From a virus, in IMG/VR virus record IMGVR_UViG_3300034012_000235, positions 1-58,209 of that record: a DNA stretch of 58,209 nucleotides; one strand, given 5' to 3'. The stretch's first letter is position 1. Every line of letters begins with the position of its first letter. This document shows, one piece after another, positions 8,141 through 15,839 of this stretch. The notes beneath the pieces are model-generated. The model had not been told where the DNA came from, ran no database searches, and saw only the letters and a list, made by a program, of their open reading frames with translations. A program made the position numbers and the translations under genes.

Positions 8141-9202
8141 TCACCTTGTGTAGCACGCTATGCCGGGCGCGAAAAATATTGGCGCCTTGTCGCGCTCTTC
8201 CTGCTCGGCTTGGTTCAGGTACTTCTCAGCCTGCCCCTCAAGGTACTGAATCCGCGCCACATCAACCCCAGGAAGCTCCAGGCTCATCTGGTGAGCCAGC
8301 ATGCTTTGGATGGCAAGAAACCATCTCTGGGGGATCTCAAGCTCTCCTGACAGATCGCCCACATCCATGATCTGCCTGGAATACCAGACCGTCATCTGTA
8401 CGAATGGGTCAGAAGGAACCGGCCACAGATACATCTTAGGCACTGGGATCGTGCGATCAAACCAGAACTGGAACGGCTGATTAGCCGTGAAGTTCTTGTT
8501 TGGCAGGTTGGTGTAGTCATCACGATTCAACCGCGCCATCGTGATCTCAGTAGAGTTGTTGCCCAAGTACAACTCACGCACACTGATCGTGCTGCCGCCA
8601 GTGGCACGCATTCTGTAGTACGGAACACTCTGCCCAGGATCAACGTCATACCACAACCATTGACCATCTACCCATGCCGCAGGGCCAGGGTTGTACAGTG
8701 TGTTCCACGTTATGTTGTCGCTTGAATACTCAAAGACAACATTGGTCGTGCCAGTTGAGGCAGGCATGACACCAATCGAGCCGATGTACACGGGATCAGT
8801 CGATCCGTAGTTGATCGCCACATTCCCGTTGGGGGAAGTCTGCGTGAAGATCGTGTCGATGTTGCTATCAAAGGCGTTTGCGACCGTTCCACCGGCACTT
8901 GATGAATAGCTACCAGAGGGCCTATTCATCCTGCGATACAGCACATTCAGCGCATCATTGGCGCCAAGAGGCAAGTCATAGATGTACTTGTCGGCCTGCA
9001 GACCAATCACAGTCTTGTTGATGGCCCAATACTGGATGCCGATGTTGATCAGGTTGGACAGCAGGAAAAACAACGACTCTTTGGCCGACAGAACCTGCTC
9101 AGAAGTCAATTCTTCTGCCAGTTTCCCGCACCTACGGGCACCGTGATCAATCAGAGTCTGGACAGAAATGACCGTCTGACCAACAGTTCCCGAGTAAGCC
9201 AT
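8141..9202 (-). CDS. Neck/adaptor-like protein with inserted discoidin-like domain
   Basis: In this 353-residue protein, residues 1-95 and 217-353 read as one helical head-completion or adaptor unit: LIDHGARRCGKLAEEL at the start, and later FDRTIPVPKMYLWPVPSDPF with a helical end. Residues about 95-215 form a separate beta-rich block containing AFDSNID, FEYSSDNITWNTL and YYRMRATGG-x-x-I-x-V-R-E-L, the pattern of F5/8-type C (discoidin) domains. The core probably sits at the portal or neck. The inserted domain could face outward and bind sugar. The domain call is from motif reading only. Confidence 0.7.
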   Translation of the reverse strand: MAYSGTVGQTVISVQTLIDHGARRCGKLAEELTSEQVLSAKESLFFLLSNLINIGIQYWAINKTVIGLQADKYIYDLPLGANDALNVLYRRMNRPSGSYSSSAGGTVANAFDSNIDTIFTQTSPNGNVAINYGSTDPVYIGSIGVMPASTGTTNVVFEYSSDNITWNTLYNPGPAAWVDGQWLWYDVDPGQSVPYYRMRATGGSTISVRELYLGNNSTEITMARLNRDDYTNLPNKNFTANQPFQFWFDRTIPVPKMYLWPVPSDPFVQMTVWYSRQIMDVGDLSGELEIPQRWFLAIQSMLAHQMSLELPGVDVARIQYLEGQAEKYLNQAEQEERDKAPIFFAPGIACYTR

Positions 9203-9205
9203 TGT

Positions 9206-9382
9206 TTACTCTCTTCCAAAGAGACGCTTGACCGTATCTGTCTCCCAAATACGGATTCCAGTCCAAACAATCGTAAACAAAGCTGCGATGGCAGGTAGGA
9301 ACTCCATAAGCGTCCCCAAAACTGTAGCGACGGATAGAGCATCGACTACATGCTTGGTGGAATCTGACAGTTCTTGCTTCAT
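9206..9382 (-). CDS. Small membrane protein, holin-like
   Basis: This 58-residue protein starts at ATG 9,382 (TGATG overlap with the upstream stop, preceded by a GGGGTGG stretch); an in-frame ATG at 9,403 is less likely. One or two hydrophobic segments span SVATVLGTLMEFLPAIAALF and TIVWTGIRIW, ending in the basic TVKRLFGRE. The shape fits a small class II-like holin or antiholin, but it lies in the head-neck region far from the endolysin, so a virion membrane role is equally possible. Confidence 0.65.
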   Translation of the reverse strand: MKQELSDSTKHVVDALSVATVLGTLMEFLPAIAALFTIVWTGIRIWETDTVKRLFGRE

Positions 9383-9900
9383 CACCACCCCGGACAGTTC
9401 CAACGCTTCATCGAAGCCCTTGATCGGCTTCCCTTCTCGCTCTTTTCAGCGATAGAGCCCATTCTCGCGCAGAACGAGTCTCTACGGGAACCCCCTTCAG
9501 GCTGAGGCGCTTTGAGGTTGCTACCAGTCTCTCGGTTGTACTTCTCTCGACCCTTCTGGGTCAAACCAGCGCCGCGCTCCACAGGCATCTTCTCGCCTCG
9601 GCCCACTGCAAGGGATACCCCTCCGCTCTTCATTTTTTTCTCAGAAAACATCTTCTCAACCATGCCCAGCCGTTGAGGCTTAGTCGTCACATCGTTGATG
9701 ATTTCCAATCGTTGGGCTTTGCTTTTGGACGGCTCATAGAACCCAGCTTTTTTCAAAGACTGGACTACGCCGCCATCCTTCATTTCTTTGTCGGCCTTGA
9801 CAAATTCTTTCCCGACCTTTTGTGGCACACCACCAAAGCCGCCCTTAGTGTGAGCGGCCGCTTGCATCAAACGATGCTGGGCTGGTGACTTGCTTGGCAT
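9382..9900 (-). CDS. DUF6321-like protein with N-terminal MPSKSPAQHRLM motif
   Basis: This is a 172-residue, very basic protein. Its start MPSKSPAQHRLMQAAAH with VPQKVGKEFVKAD matches a short sequence that occurs in many phages as an independent small protein. The C-terminal 70 residues (GAGLTQKGREKYNRETGS, then GSRRDSFCARMG and RASMKRWNCPGW) match the DUF6321 pattern. The gene therefore looks like a fusion of two phage micro-domains. It also carries MKDGGVV and MKSGGVS, examples of the Gly-Gly motif shared with other virion proteins here. Function unknown; nucleic-acid binding is plausible from charge. Confidence 0.75.
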   Translation of the reverse strand: MPSKSPAQHRLMQAAAHTKGGFGGVPQKVGKEFVKADKEMKDGGVVQSLKKAGFYEPSKSKAQRLEIINDVTTKPQRLGMVEKMFSEKKMKSGGVSLAVGRGEKMPVERGAGLTQKGREKYNRETGSNLKAPQPEGGSRRDSFCARMGSIAEKSEKGSRSRASMKRWNCPGW

Positions 9901-9902
9901 GA

Positions 9903-10307
9903 TCAGGCGTATGACTTAACCATCTCAAGGACGATGGTGTATTCATCTCCCGCAGATGCGTCCGAGGTGCTAAACAAGATGTCTCCATTCTTGCCTGCTC
10001 CGGCATTGTTGGTCAATCCACCAAACTTTTCAAAGTCAAAGGTGTACAAACTATTTTGCGGAATGGTTTGAATGAGTACATCTGCTGTTGCATCCCAGTA
10101 CATCAACACCTCCATACCGTGGGTAGCTGCATGAATTTTTGTAATAGTTACGCCAGTGCAGGCTAAACCAGATGCACTTGATGTCAAAGCAGAAACATCT
10201 ACCTTCAAAACTTTGTTTTCACCAGTACCGTCAGAAATGTTGGTGAATTTCATGATTGCCATCCGCTCACCATCTATGAGCGTTTGACTTGCGACTGCAT
10301 CAGCCAT
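9903..10307 (-). CDS. Putative virion structural protein
   Basis: This 134-residue, mostly beta protein (GVTITKIHAATHGMEVLMYW and DEYTIVLEMVKSYA) has no Cys-rich or catalytic motif. It sits in the capsid cluster between the DUF6321-like gene and the Gly-Gly motif protein. A head decoration or minor capsid role is inferred from context only. Confidence 0.65.
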   Translation of the reverse strand: MADAVASQTLIDGERMAIMKFTNISDGTGENKVLKVDVSALTSSASGLACTGVTITKIHAATHGMEVLMYWDATADVLIQTIPQNSLYTFDFEKFGGLTNNAGAGKNGDILFSTSDASAGDEYTIVLEMVKSYA

Positions 10308-10330
10308 TTCTAGTACCTCAAAGGAGAAGC

Positions 10331-10346
10331 GGGGGCCTAAGCCCCC
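10331..10346 (-). other. Intercistronic hairpin GGGGGC-loop-GCCCCC
   Basis: A 6-bp GC stem with a 4-base loop lies between the stop of the 323-residue gene and the start of the 134-residue gene. There is no long U-tract after it on the coding strand, so it may stabilise mRNA or act as a weak attenuator. It closely resembles the hairpin at 12,036-12,051. Confidence 0.7.
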
Positions 10347-10353
10347 ACTTGGT

Positions 10354-11325
10354 TCAGCAGGTAACGGCCCCGCCGCGCTTCTTTGGAGTGACTGTTACAG
10401 ACTTTTCAGTCTTTGTCACTGCCCCAGGCGCACTAGCCGCCTTCGCTGGCGAGAAGACTTCCTTCAGCTTACGAGGAATTGACGAGATCAAGTTACCAAC
10501 GCCTTGCGACATGGCCTTGTTCTCTTCAGCCTGACTCTTCTCCCAGGCCTTGTAAGCCCGTTCGTTTCGTGCAGTCTGAATCGTATCCTCAACCCCCTTG
10601 GGAGGGGTTTCAGCCTTACCGCCAGAAGCCATCTTTACCGAGCCGCCCTTCTTGTAAGCGCCTGCACGGTCAGTTGCTCCAGCCGGGGGCGGAGCAGGCT
10701 TCTTGCCTTGGGGCATCGCCACGGGACGACCTGAGTCAACAAGCCCCCCCGTGGCGTAGGCTTTTTTTGCTGAGCCACCTTCCTTGTAGCCGCCAGCGTT
10801 TGCCTTCGCCACGCCACCAGTAGCATAGCCACCGCCATTGCCCATCTTCACATCACCAGTTTTGGCGGGTGAGTGATCAGGCTTTGCGGTGTCTACCTTG
10901 GTGGTTTTGCCAACCTTGGACTTGATGATGCCGCCATCCTTGTAGCCACCTTGCCCATCCACCACGCCACCCGTCTTCAGGCCCTTGTGAGCCTTAGAGG
11001 CAGGCTTTGCAGCATGTTCAGACAGAGTGTCGCCACCTTCCTTCATCATGCGACCAGCCATGCCCACAGGAGCCGCGGGAGCAGCGCCAGCAGGCATAGC
11101 CTTCATTGCACGGCGCCGAGCAGCCATAGAAGGCTTCCCAGGCGCTGCAGCAGGCATCATCCCGCCACGGGCAGGCGCACCACGCATAGCAGGACCAGCA
11201 GTAGGCGCAGCGGCAAGCGCCCCACCCATCTGCATCTTCTTCTCCACCGCGCCACCACTCTTGAGCTTCAGTTCGACTGAAGGCTCAGTGGTGGTCATCT
11301 TCACCATCGGCTTGAATTGACCCAT
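10354..11325 (-). CDS. Low-complexity Gly-Gly motif virion protein
   Basis: This 323-residue protein is rich in Gly, Lys, Ala, Met and Pro. At least ten copies of a short [K/A/Q/M]-x-GG-[V/L/A/S/I] unit are scattered through it: LKSGGAV, MQMGGAL, LKTGGVV, YKDGGII, YATGGVA, YKEGGSA, YATGGLV, YKKGGSV and KKRGGAV. The rest is probably disordered except for a helical stretch near residues 235-285. It lies between capsid genes, so virion incorporation is likely but unproven. The repeated motif also occurs in several other proteins of this phage, which suggests a docking or processing signal (inference). Confidence 0.75.
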   Translation of the reverse strand: MGQFKPMVKMTTTEPSVELKLKSGGAVEKKMQMGGALAAAPTAGPAMRGAPARGGMMPAAAPGKPSMAARRRAMKAMPAGAAPAAPVGMAGRMMKEGGDTLSEHAAKPASKAHKGLKTGGVVDGQGGYKDGGIIKSKVGKTTKVDTAKPDHSPAKTGDVKMGNGGGYATGGVAKANAGGYKEGGSAKKAYATGGLVDSGRPVAMPQGKKPAPPPAGATDRAGAYKKGGSVKMASGGKAETPPKGVEDTIQTARNERAYKAWEKSQAEENKAMSQGVGNLISSIPRKLKEVFSPAKAASAPGAVTKTEKSVTVTPKKRGGAVTC

Positions 11326-11327
11326 GA

Positions 11328-12017
11328 TTAACGCTCCTTCGCAACGAAGACGTAGTCAATCGTCATGGTCTTGGCAACAGCCTCGCCATTCTGGATCGCA
11401 AACGAAACCGTCAGTTCTTCGTCATCGGGCAGATTCGTGGTCACTGAAGAACCCGTCACTACGCCGTTAACCGAATACTCAATCACTGACGCACCGTCAT
11501 AGGCAAACCCGAGGGTAATGAAGGTGTCGTTAGCCAGAGTCGTTACGCTGCTCGTCGTAGCGGTTCCGTTCTTTTCAACCAGCAGGTTGACCGTAGTTGA
11601 CCCGTCAGCCTTGATGAAGAACACGCCATCCGACACATCCAGGGGAGTTGCATCAGTGATCTGAAGACCCATCACAACATCCGACTGGGTGGCATCGCTG
11701 ACCTTGAAGCGAGCTTCAAAGAACAGACGCTTGCCAGCGGCGAACAAGAAAGACTCGCCTACCTTTTGCAGCGCAACCAGATCATCGTCTGCCGCGGTGT
11801 TGGTTAGAAGAAGAAGACCACCATCACCGTTCGCAAGAGCTTGGGTGGCACCGGCTTGAGTCTCCGTTACCGTCCAATCTGCTGCGGTGTAATAGTCAAA
11901 ATCCTCAAAGTACGTATGAAACTTGGTCGCCGCGGGTTGCCCCATATCAGCAAGGGGGGAATCCTCACCAACATTGGTAACGCCATTCGGGAACCGAGTA
12001 ATGATGAAATTACTCAT
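11328..12017 (-). CDS. LamG/ConA-like capsid-region protein, possible head fibre or decoration
   Basis: This 229-residue protein carries a jelly-roll pattern from about residue 55: an FFEARFKV strand, VVMGLQITDATPL, GVFFIKADGSTTVNL, and FAYDGASVIEYSVNG before the final MTIDYVFVAKER. The fold class resembles concanavalin A-like lectins. It is placed directly after the major capsid gene in transcription order, where head decoration proteins usually occur, so display on the capsid surface is a reasonable guess. Confidence 0.68.
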   Translation of the reverse strand: MSNFIITRFPNGVTNVGEDSPLADMGQPAATKFHTYFEDFDYYTAADWTVTETQAGATQALANGDGGLLLLTNTAADDDLVALQKVGESFLFAAGKRLFFEARFKVSDATQSDVVMGLQITDATPLDVSDGVFFIKADGSTTVNLLVEKNGTATTSSVTTLANDTFITLGFAYDGASVIEYSVNGVVTGSSVTTNLPDDEELTVSFAIQNGEAVAKTMTIDYVFVAKER

Positions 12018-12035
12018 CTCGATCTCCTGTAGAGC

Positions 12036-12051
12036 GGGGGCCGAAGCCCCC
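12036..12051 (-). other. UUCG-type hairpin just after the capsid gene
   Basis: On the coding strand a GGGGGC-TTCG-GCCCCC stem-loop follows the major capsid stop by about 8 bases. The CUUCGG loop makes it unusually stable. No U-run follows, so it is more likely a 3' mRNA stabiliser or partial attenuator than a full terminator. Confidence 0.75.
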
Positions 12052-12059
12052 TCTGAGAT

Positions 12060-12974
12060 TTAGACTCCCGGCGTGCCGTACATGGCGCGAGGATCGGTGA
12101 AGCCGACGTCGTAACGCTCGGTGGCCTTGTAGCGCATCGAGTCAGTTTCGAAGTCACCTTCCATCGTCTTCTCCAGCTTGCGGCGCATCAGCAGCTTCAT
12201 GCCTTCCGGAGCATCGGTCTGCACCCACCATGCGGAGGGGTTGGTCAGACGCGACAGAACAGCGGCACCCTCGTCCAGCAAGCCGATAGACTTGATGGGG
12301 TTGATGTCGTTGTTCGCGTTGCCAGCACGCAGAACGCTCTTCAGCAGCACTTCAGCTTGGAAGACGTTGCCAGGAGCCACCACCAGTTGGCGGGGAACCA
12401 GACGGATCTTCTTGCCGTTGTTGTCCACAGCCTGACGGATCTGAATCAGCATCTGCTCCAGAGAGGTCTGGGACAGGTTAGCTGCAGTCGTCAGCAGGTT
12501 GGAGAACGTGCCGCTCACGATGGGGTGAGAAGCGCTGTTCAACTGCACACCGTCGCCGCCAGGATACGAGCTATTGAAAGCGCGGTTCAGCACGTTGGCC
12601 GACAGCGTTTCCTTCGTCTCGATCAGCGACTGGGCAAGGTGACGGGCGTACACCTGACCAATACGGATGTGATCGCCGTCCTCAACGAGCACCTTGGTCA
12701 GCGCGAAGGCCAGACCGTACACGCTGTAGACATAGCGCTTCAGGAACAGAACACCACCCTGCTGGTACGAAACCGGAGTGCCGTCAGGCAACTGCGGAGC
12801 CGCGCCAAAGCCGTACAGAACCGGCTCTTCGTGGTAGTTACGGGGGATACCTTCTTGTTCGCGGAAAACACGCGACCACTCATCGGTACGTTGGTCATAC
12901 ACGCCATCGAAGCATTCGTTGAGGATAGGCTCAACGATTGAACGAAAGTCGGTACTGCGCATCGGGGCTGCCAT
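12060..12974 (-). CDS. Major capsid protein, Mu gpT-like / HK97 fold
   Basis: This 304-residue protein forms the icosahedral shell. The sequence has the look of Mu-type major head subunits: an N-terminal region with EWSRVFREQEGIPRNYHEEP, a long helix around IGQVYARHLAQSLIETKETL, the segment KIRLVPRQLVVAPGNVFQAE, and a C-terminal AWWVQTDAPEGMKLLMRR. A strong ribosome site (AAGGAGGG, 7 bases before ATG) fits high expression, as does the stable hairpin after the gene. Scaffold and decoration genes lie just upstream in transcription order. No separate protease gene was recognised. Confidence 0.87.
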   Translation of the reverse strand: MAAPMRSTDFRSIVEPILNECFDGVYDQRTDEWSRVFREQEGIPRNYHEEPVLYGFGAAPQLPDGTPVSYQQGGVLFLKRYVYSVYGLAFALTKVLVEDGDHIRIGQVYARHLAQSLIETKETLSANVLNRAFNSSYPGGDGVQLNSASHPIVSGTFSNLLTTAANLSQTSLEQMLIQIRQAVDNNGKKIRLVPRQLVVAPGNVFQAEVLLKSVLRAGNANNDINPIKSIGLLDEGAAVLSRLTNPSAWWVQTDAPEGMKLLMRRKLEKTMEGDFETDSMRYKATERYDVGFTDPRAMYGTPGV

Positions 12975-12989
12975 GATCTGCCCTCCTTA

Positions 12990-13592
12990 TTAAACAGCCG
13001 TACCAGCAACACCGGCGAATTGATATTCGGCGATGGTTGCACGGACGATTACGTAAGTGTCTCCCCAAGCATTGTCGGGGTACGGGGCAATGTCAATGAT
13101 GCGCATTTGCGCAGTGTTGGGCGAAGCCACCAACGTGGTTGACAGCGTTGCCGCAGACAGGCCAGTGGTCGTAGAACCAGCAGTCGTGTTGCTCAGATCA
13201 GCTTCAGCACCAATAGAGGTCTGAGCCAGCGTGCCGTCAGCCTGGATTTCATACACGATGTTGGCATCGTTGTAGAAATAGGCGACGACAGAACCGACTT
13301 GGAACGACTCGTTCGCAGGCCAGTAGTTAGACACACGCCGACGGCCAGTCGAGTCAGTCCACTCAACACCCGCAAAGGCGCCGAGGAACGCATCGCCAGC
13401 AGCGGCAACCACGATATAGCCGCCAGTGTCCATCTTGACGGGCTGACCCTTCAGGATAGTCGTGGCATAGCCAGCAGAGACGTTGCCGCTCGTAGAGACA
13501 GCTTGAATACCGTTAGCCAGCGCCTGTGCGCGATCCAGACCAGAGGGATGGAACGCAGGACGCAAGCCGAACGGAGCATTAGTCGCAGACAT
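12990..13592 (-). CDS. Putative capsid decoration or cement protein
   Basis: This 200-residue beta-rich protein has GLRPAFHPSGLDRAQAL near the N-terminus, GQPVKMDTGGYIVVAAAGDA in the middle and a jelly-like C-terminal half. It is adjacent to the major capsid gene with its own AAAGGAG ribosome site, so it should be abundant. Gene order (scaffold, small protein, this gene, capsid) matches decoration or stabilising proteins of other phages. Exact family not confirmed. Confidence 0.7.
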   Translation of the reverse strand: MSATNAPFGLRPAFHPSGLDRAQALANGIQAVSTSGNVSAGYATTILKGQPVKMDTGGYIVVAAAGDAFLGAFAGVEWTDSTGRRRVSNYWPANESFQVGSVVAYFYNDANIVYEIQADGTLAQTSIGAEADLSNTTAGSTTTGLSAATLSTTLVASPNTAQMRIIDIAPYPDNAWGDTYVIVRATIAEYQFAGVAGTAV

Positions 13593-13609
13593 AATTTACT
13601 CCTTTGCCC

Positions 13610-14152
13610 TCACCCATGAAAGATTGGGGTTTGGACGTTTCGGTCAAAATCGCCAAAGCCTTCGCCTTCAACCTTGCCCAAGCTCTTGCCTGAGCTATCG
13701 CGTGCGCCTTGCAGATTCTCAACTTGGACACGGATCTTGTCCGCCTCTTCGTTGGGCATCTCATGGTGCATTTGCAGCATGATGTCCTGATAGACCTCCA
13801 TAGGGATCTTGTACAGGCGCATCTCGTTGCATGCGATGAAACCTATGTCTTCGCCAGACTTGACGCGGTAATTGTCGAACCCAGGGAACTCATCCGCTTT
13901 CACGGGAACGTACCCAAGTCGCATCCGCTTATCAATGCTGTCGTAGGCATTGGTGGTCGATAGCCAGCAAAGGTGCCACCCAGGCATTTCGGGTGTCTTT
14001 GGCAGCGCACTTTGTGTCCACTCATCGCTCCACATCTTCCGACGTTCCTGCGCTGACATGAACTTTTCCTCTGGGGCTCGACGGGATGCGTCCTCACTAG
14101 CGCGAGTTTCGCGGCCACCGGCAGACAGAGACTTTTTAAGACGAGAATCCAT
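13610..14152 (-). CDS. Hypothetical head-region protein
   Basis: This 180-residue protein has a basic, probably disordered N-terminus (residues 1-40) and a folded middle with PGWHLCWLSTTNAYDSIDKR and GEDIGFIACNEMRLYKIP. It ends with DRNVQTPIFHG. It sits directly after the scaffold gene and could be a minor head or scaffold-associated component. No domain family recognised. Confidence 0.65.
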   Translation of the reverse strand: MDSRLKKSLSAGGRETRASEDASRRAPEEKFMSAQERRKMWSDEWTQSALPKTPEMPGWHLCWLSTTNAYDSIDKRMRLGYVPVKADEFPGFDNYRVKSGEDIGFIACNEMRLYKIPMEVYQDIMLQMHHEMPNEEADKIRVQVENLQGARDSSGKSLGKVEGEGFGDFDRNVQTPIFHG

Positions 14153-14156
14153 TTGT

Positions 14157-15089
14157 TTAACCTCGGTTGTTTCGTGCTTCTTGGGCGTAACGCTTGATCA
14201 TCTTTGCGCGTTTTACTGGGTCATCCCAGAATCCCGCGTCCTTCATTGCTCTGACCATTTCTGGCTCAAGCACCAAAGTGTTGCCTTGTCGGCCACCAGT
14301 TGATTCGCGTCCCGATCCAGTTACAAAACTCCTTGGCCTCCTTTTGGGTTCGTCTTGTGATTGAGTATAACGATGCGGCAAGCGTTTCTGCAAGCGGGCG
14401 TCAAGTTCTTCCCAGTAGTCTGCAGAAGCAGGGTCGTAGCCCTCTTTTGCTAGCTTGGCGTCAATAATCTTGGCGATCTCGCTGTCTTCATCATTGCCAT
14501 TCGGGTCATACCAAGAATTGGCTTCCATCCAACTCTTCGCATGCCGCAGCATCTTCGGATCAGCTTGAGGCTCCTCTTGCGTCTTCTCCGCACGGGTTTT
14601 CAGAGCCTGCATGGACTCAAACTTGCGCAGAGCCTCTTCATATCCCTTGTTTGCCTGGGAATATGCGTCACCATTTGAGTTGTTAATCGCCTCTCGACGC
14701 TTGGCATCGAAATACTTCAGGCGCAACTCTTCGTCTTGAATAGCCTTGTCAAGTCGAGCCAACTCAAAGCTCTGGCTCTTCTTCTCAACTTCGGCTAGAC
14801 GCTTGCGGAACTCTTCGTTCTCACGTTGAAGCGACACCAACCGCTGGTCTTTCTCTTCGTTGGTGCGCTTGATGTATTCCTTCTTGGCCTTGCGGCGATT
14901 CCTGCGGGCTTCTCGCACCGCATCCGTATCACCGGGCTGGTCAGCATCTCCGTCGTCTTGAGCTACCTGAACTTCTGGTTCGTCAGAAGAATCTTCAGTA
15001 ACAAGCTCATCAGGCAGTTCTACGATTGCAGAACCGTCTTTCTCTTCAGTAACGGGGATGTCTTCAACTTTTTCTTTATCTGTGATCAT
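14157..15089 (-). CDS. Capsid scaffolding protein
   Basis: This 310-residue protein has an acidic N-terminus (residues 1-55), a long charged coiled coil (about 60-175, e.g. RLVSLQRENEEFRKRLAEVE), a more globular segment with SWMEANSWYDPNGNDED, and a basic C-terminal region. This order and the place between portal/GroES and capsid are characteristic of phage scaffolds, which bind coat subunits through a basic C-terminal helix and leave the procapsid. Start overlaps the GroES-like stop by 4 bp. Confidence 0.78.
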   Translation of the reverse strand: MITDKEKVEDIPVTEEKDGSAIVELPDELVTEDSSDEPEVQVAQDDGDADQPGDTDAVREARRNRRKAKKEYIKRTNEEKDQRLVSLQRENEEFRKRLAEVEKKSQSFELARLDKAIQDEELRLKYFDAKRREAINNSNGDAYSQANKGYEEALRKFESMQALKTRAEKTQEEPQADPKMLRHAKSWMEANSWYDPNGNDEDSEIAKIIDAKLAKEGYDPASADYWEELDARLQKRLPHRYTQSQDEPKRRPRSFVTGSGRESTGGRQGNTLVLEPEMVRAMKDAGFWDDPVKRAKMIKRYAQEARNNRG

Positions 15090-15520
15090 AGGAAAGCCTT
15101 CATTGCCAGGGGGTCACCAGTAAGTTTGGCGATGATTTCATGGTCATTCAGCACCATGAACAGGGCGGGATCTTCAAGATCATCATCACCGGGGACTTTG
15201 ACTTCCCAGCGATCACCACCCCACTTGGGCACTCGGATGTAGTCTCCAGGGACACACCAAGAACCTTCAGGCCACGCAACCATCGTGTCGCGGTGCTTGA
15301 ACGCTAAGGGACCGATCTCGATCACCTTTGCCACCATGTTCTGCCACTTCTCGGTTTCCTTGGTTTCTTCCACCAAGATAATCCCGGCACTTGTTGCCTT
15401 CTTTTTGGTACGGCGCAACTGCACAAGAATACGCCCACCTAGAGGTTTTGCACCGGGGTCCACGCTCGGAAATGCCCAAGCCATCTCAGCCGCGTTAGCA
15501 GCTTCCGGTTGATTACTCAT
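15086..15520 (-). CDS. GroES-like co-chaperonin
   Basis: This 144-residue protein has the chaperonin-10 fold pattern: GGRILVQLRRTKKKATSAGI (strand and mobile-loop region), then IILVEETKETEKWQ, AKVIEIGPLAF, PGDYIRVPKWGGDRWEV, and LFMVLNDHEIIAKL. Phage co-chaperonins such as T4 gp31 replace host GroES on host GroEL and enlarge the folding cage for the capsid protein. No phage GroEL is present, so it must use the host's. The gene lies between portal and scaffold, and its start overlaps the preceding small gene. Confidence 0.83.
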   Translation of the reverse strand: MSNQPEAANAAEMAWAFPSVDPGAKPLGGRILVQLRRTKKKATSAGIILVEETKETEKWQNMVAKVIEIGPLAFKHRDTMVAWPEGSWCVPGDYIRVPKWGGDRWEVKVPGDDDLEDPALFMVLNDHEIIAKLTGDPLAMKAFL

Positions 15521-15692
15521 CGTCTTCCTTCATCAAGTTTTCTAGTATGTCCAGGGCTTCTTTGAGCCCCGAGTAATGCCCGACCATGCGTTGATAAGAC
15601 TCCCAGTTAGCAGCATTGCCAACTGCAAGAGATACAGCAATCTCAGATTGCCGTGCCTTGATCCCGCCGATCAGGTCCGAAAGTGTTGCCAT
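15513..15692 (-). CDS. Small hypothetical protein, 59 aa
   Basis: The frame begins at ATG 15,692, ends at TAA 15,513 and overlaps the GroES-like start by 8 bp. The protein (MATLSDLIGGIKARQSEIAV onward) is a compact helical hairpin ending in acidic residues. The overlap on one side and the adjacent stop on the other, plus coding-like composition, argue that it is real. A small dimeric accessory of the head operon is possible; function unknown. Confidence 0.7.
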   Translation of the reverse strand: MATLSDLIGGIKARQSEIAVSLAVGNAANWESYQRMVGHYSGLKEALDILENLMKEDDE

Positions 15693-15839
15693 TCACTTCT
15701 TCTTAGTTGCCTGTGATAGACCTCCTTGCTTGGGTTTGTCGCCACCTTGCATGGTTTGCCCGGTAATCGGGGCACCCGCTGCCATACGCTTGTGCTGGGG
15801 CACAAGAACGCTCTTCTGCTCTTGATCACTGGTAGCCAT
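15693..15839 (-). CDS. Small Lys/Gly-rich protein, 48 aa
   Basis: The frame runs from ATG 15,839 (preceded by AAAGGAAACC) to TGA 15,693, overlaps the portal end by 14 bp and abuts the next small gene. It is polar and basic, with QGGDKPKQGGLSQATKKK at the C-terminus, another example of the Gly-Gly motif seen in the larger virion proteins of this genome. Probably unfolded alone; function unknown. Confidence 0.6.
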   Translation of the reverse strand: MATSDQEQKSVLVPQHKRMAAGAPITGQTMQGGDKPKQGGLSQATKKK

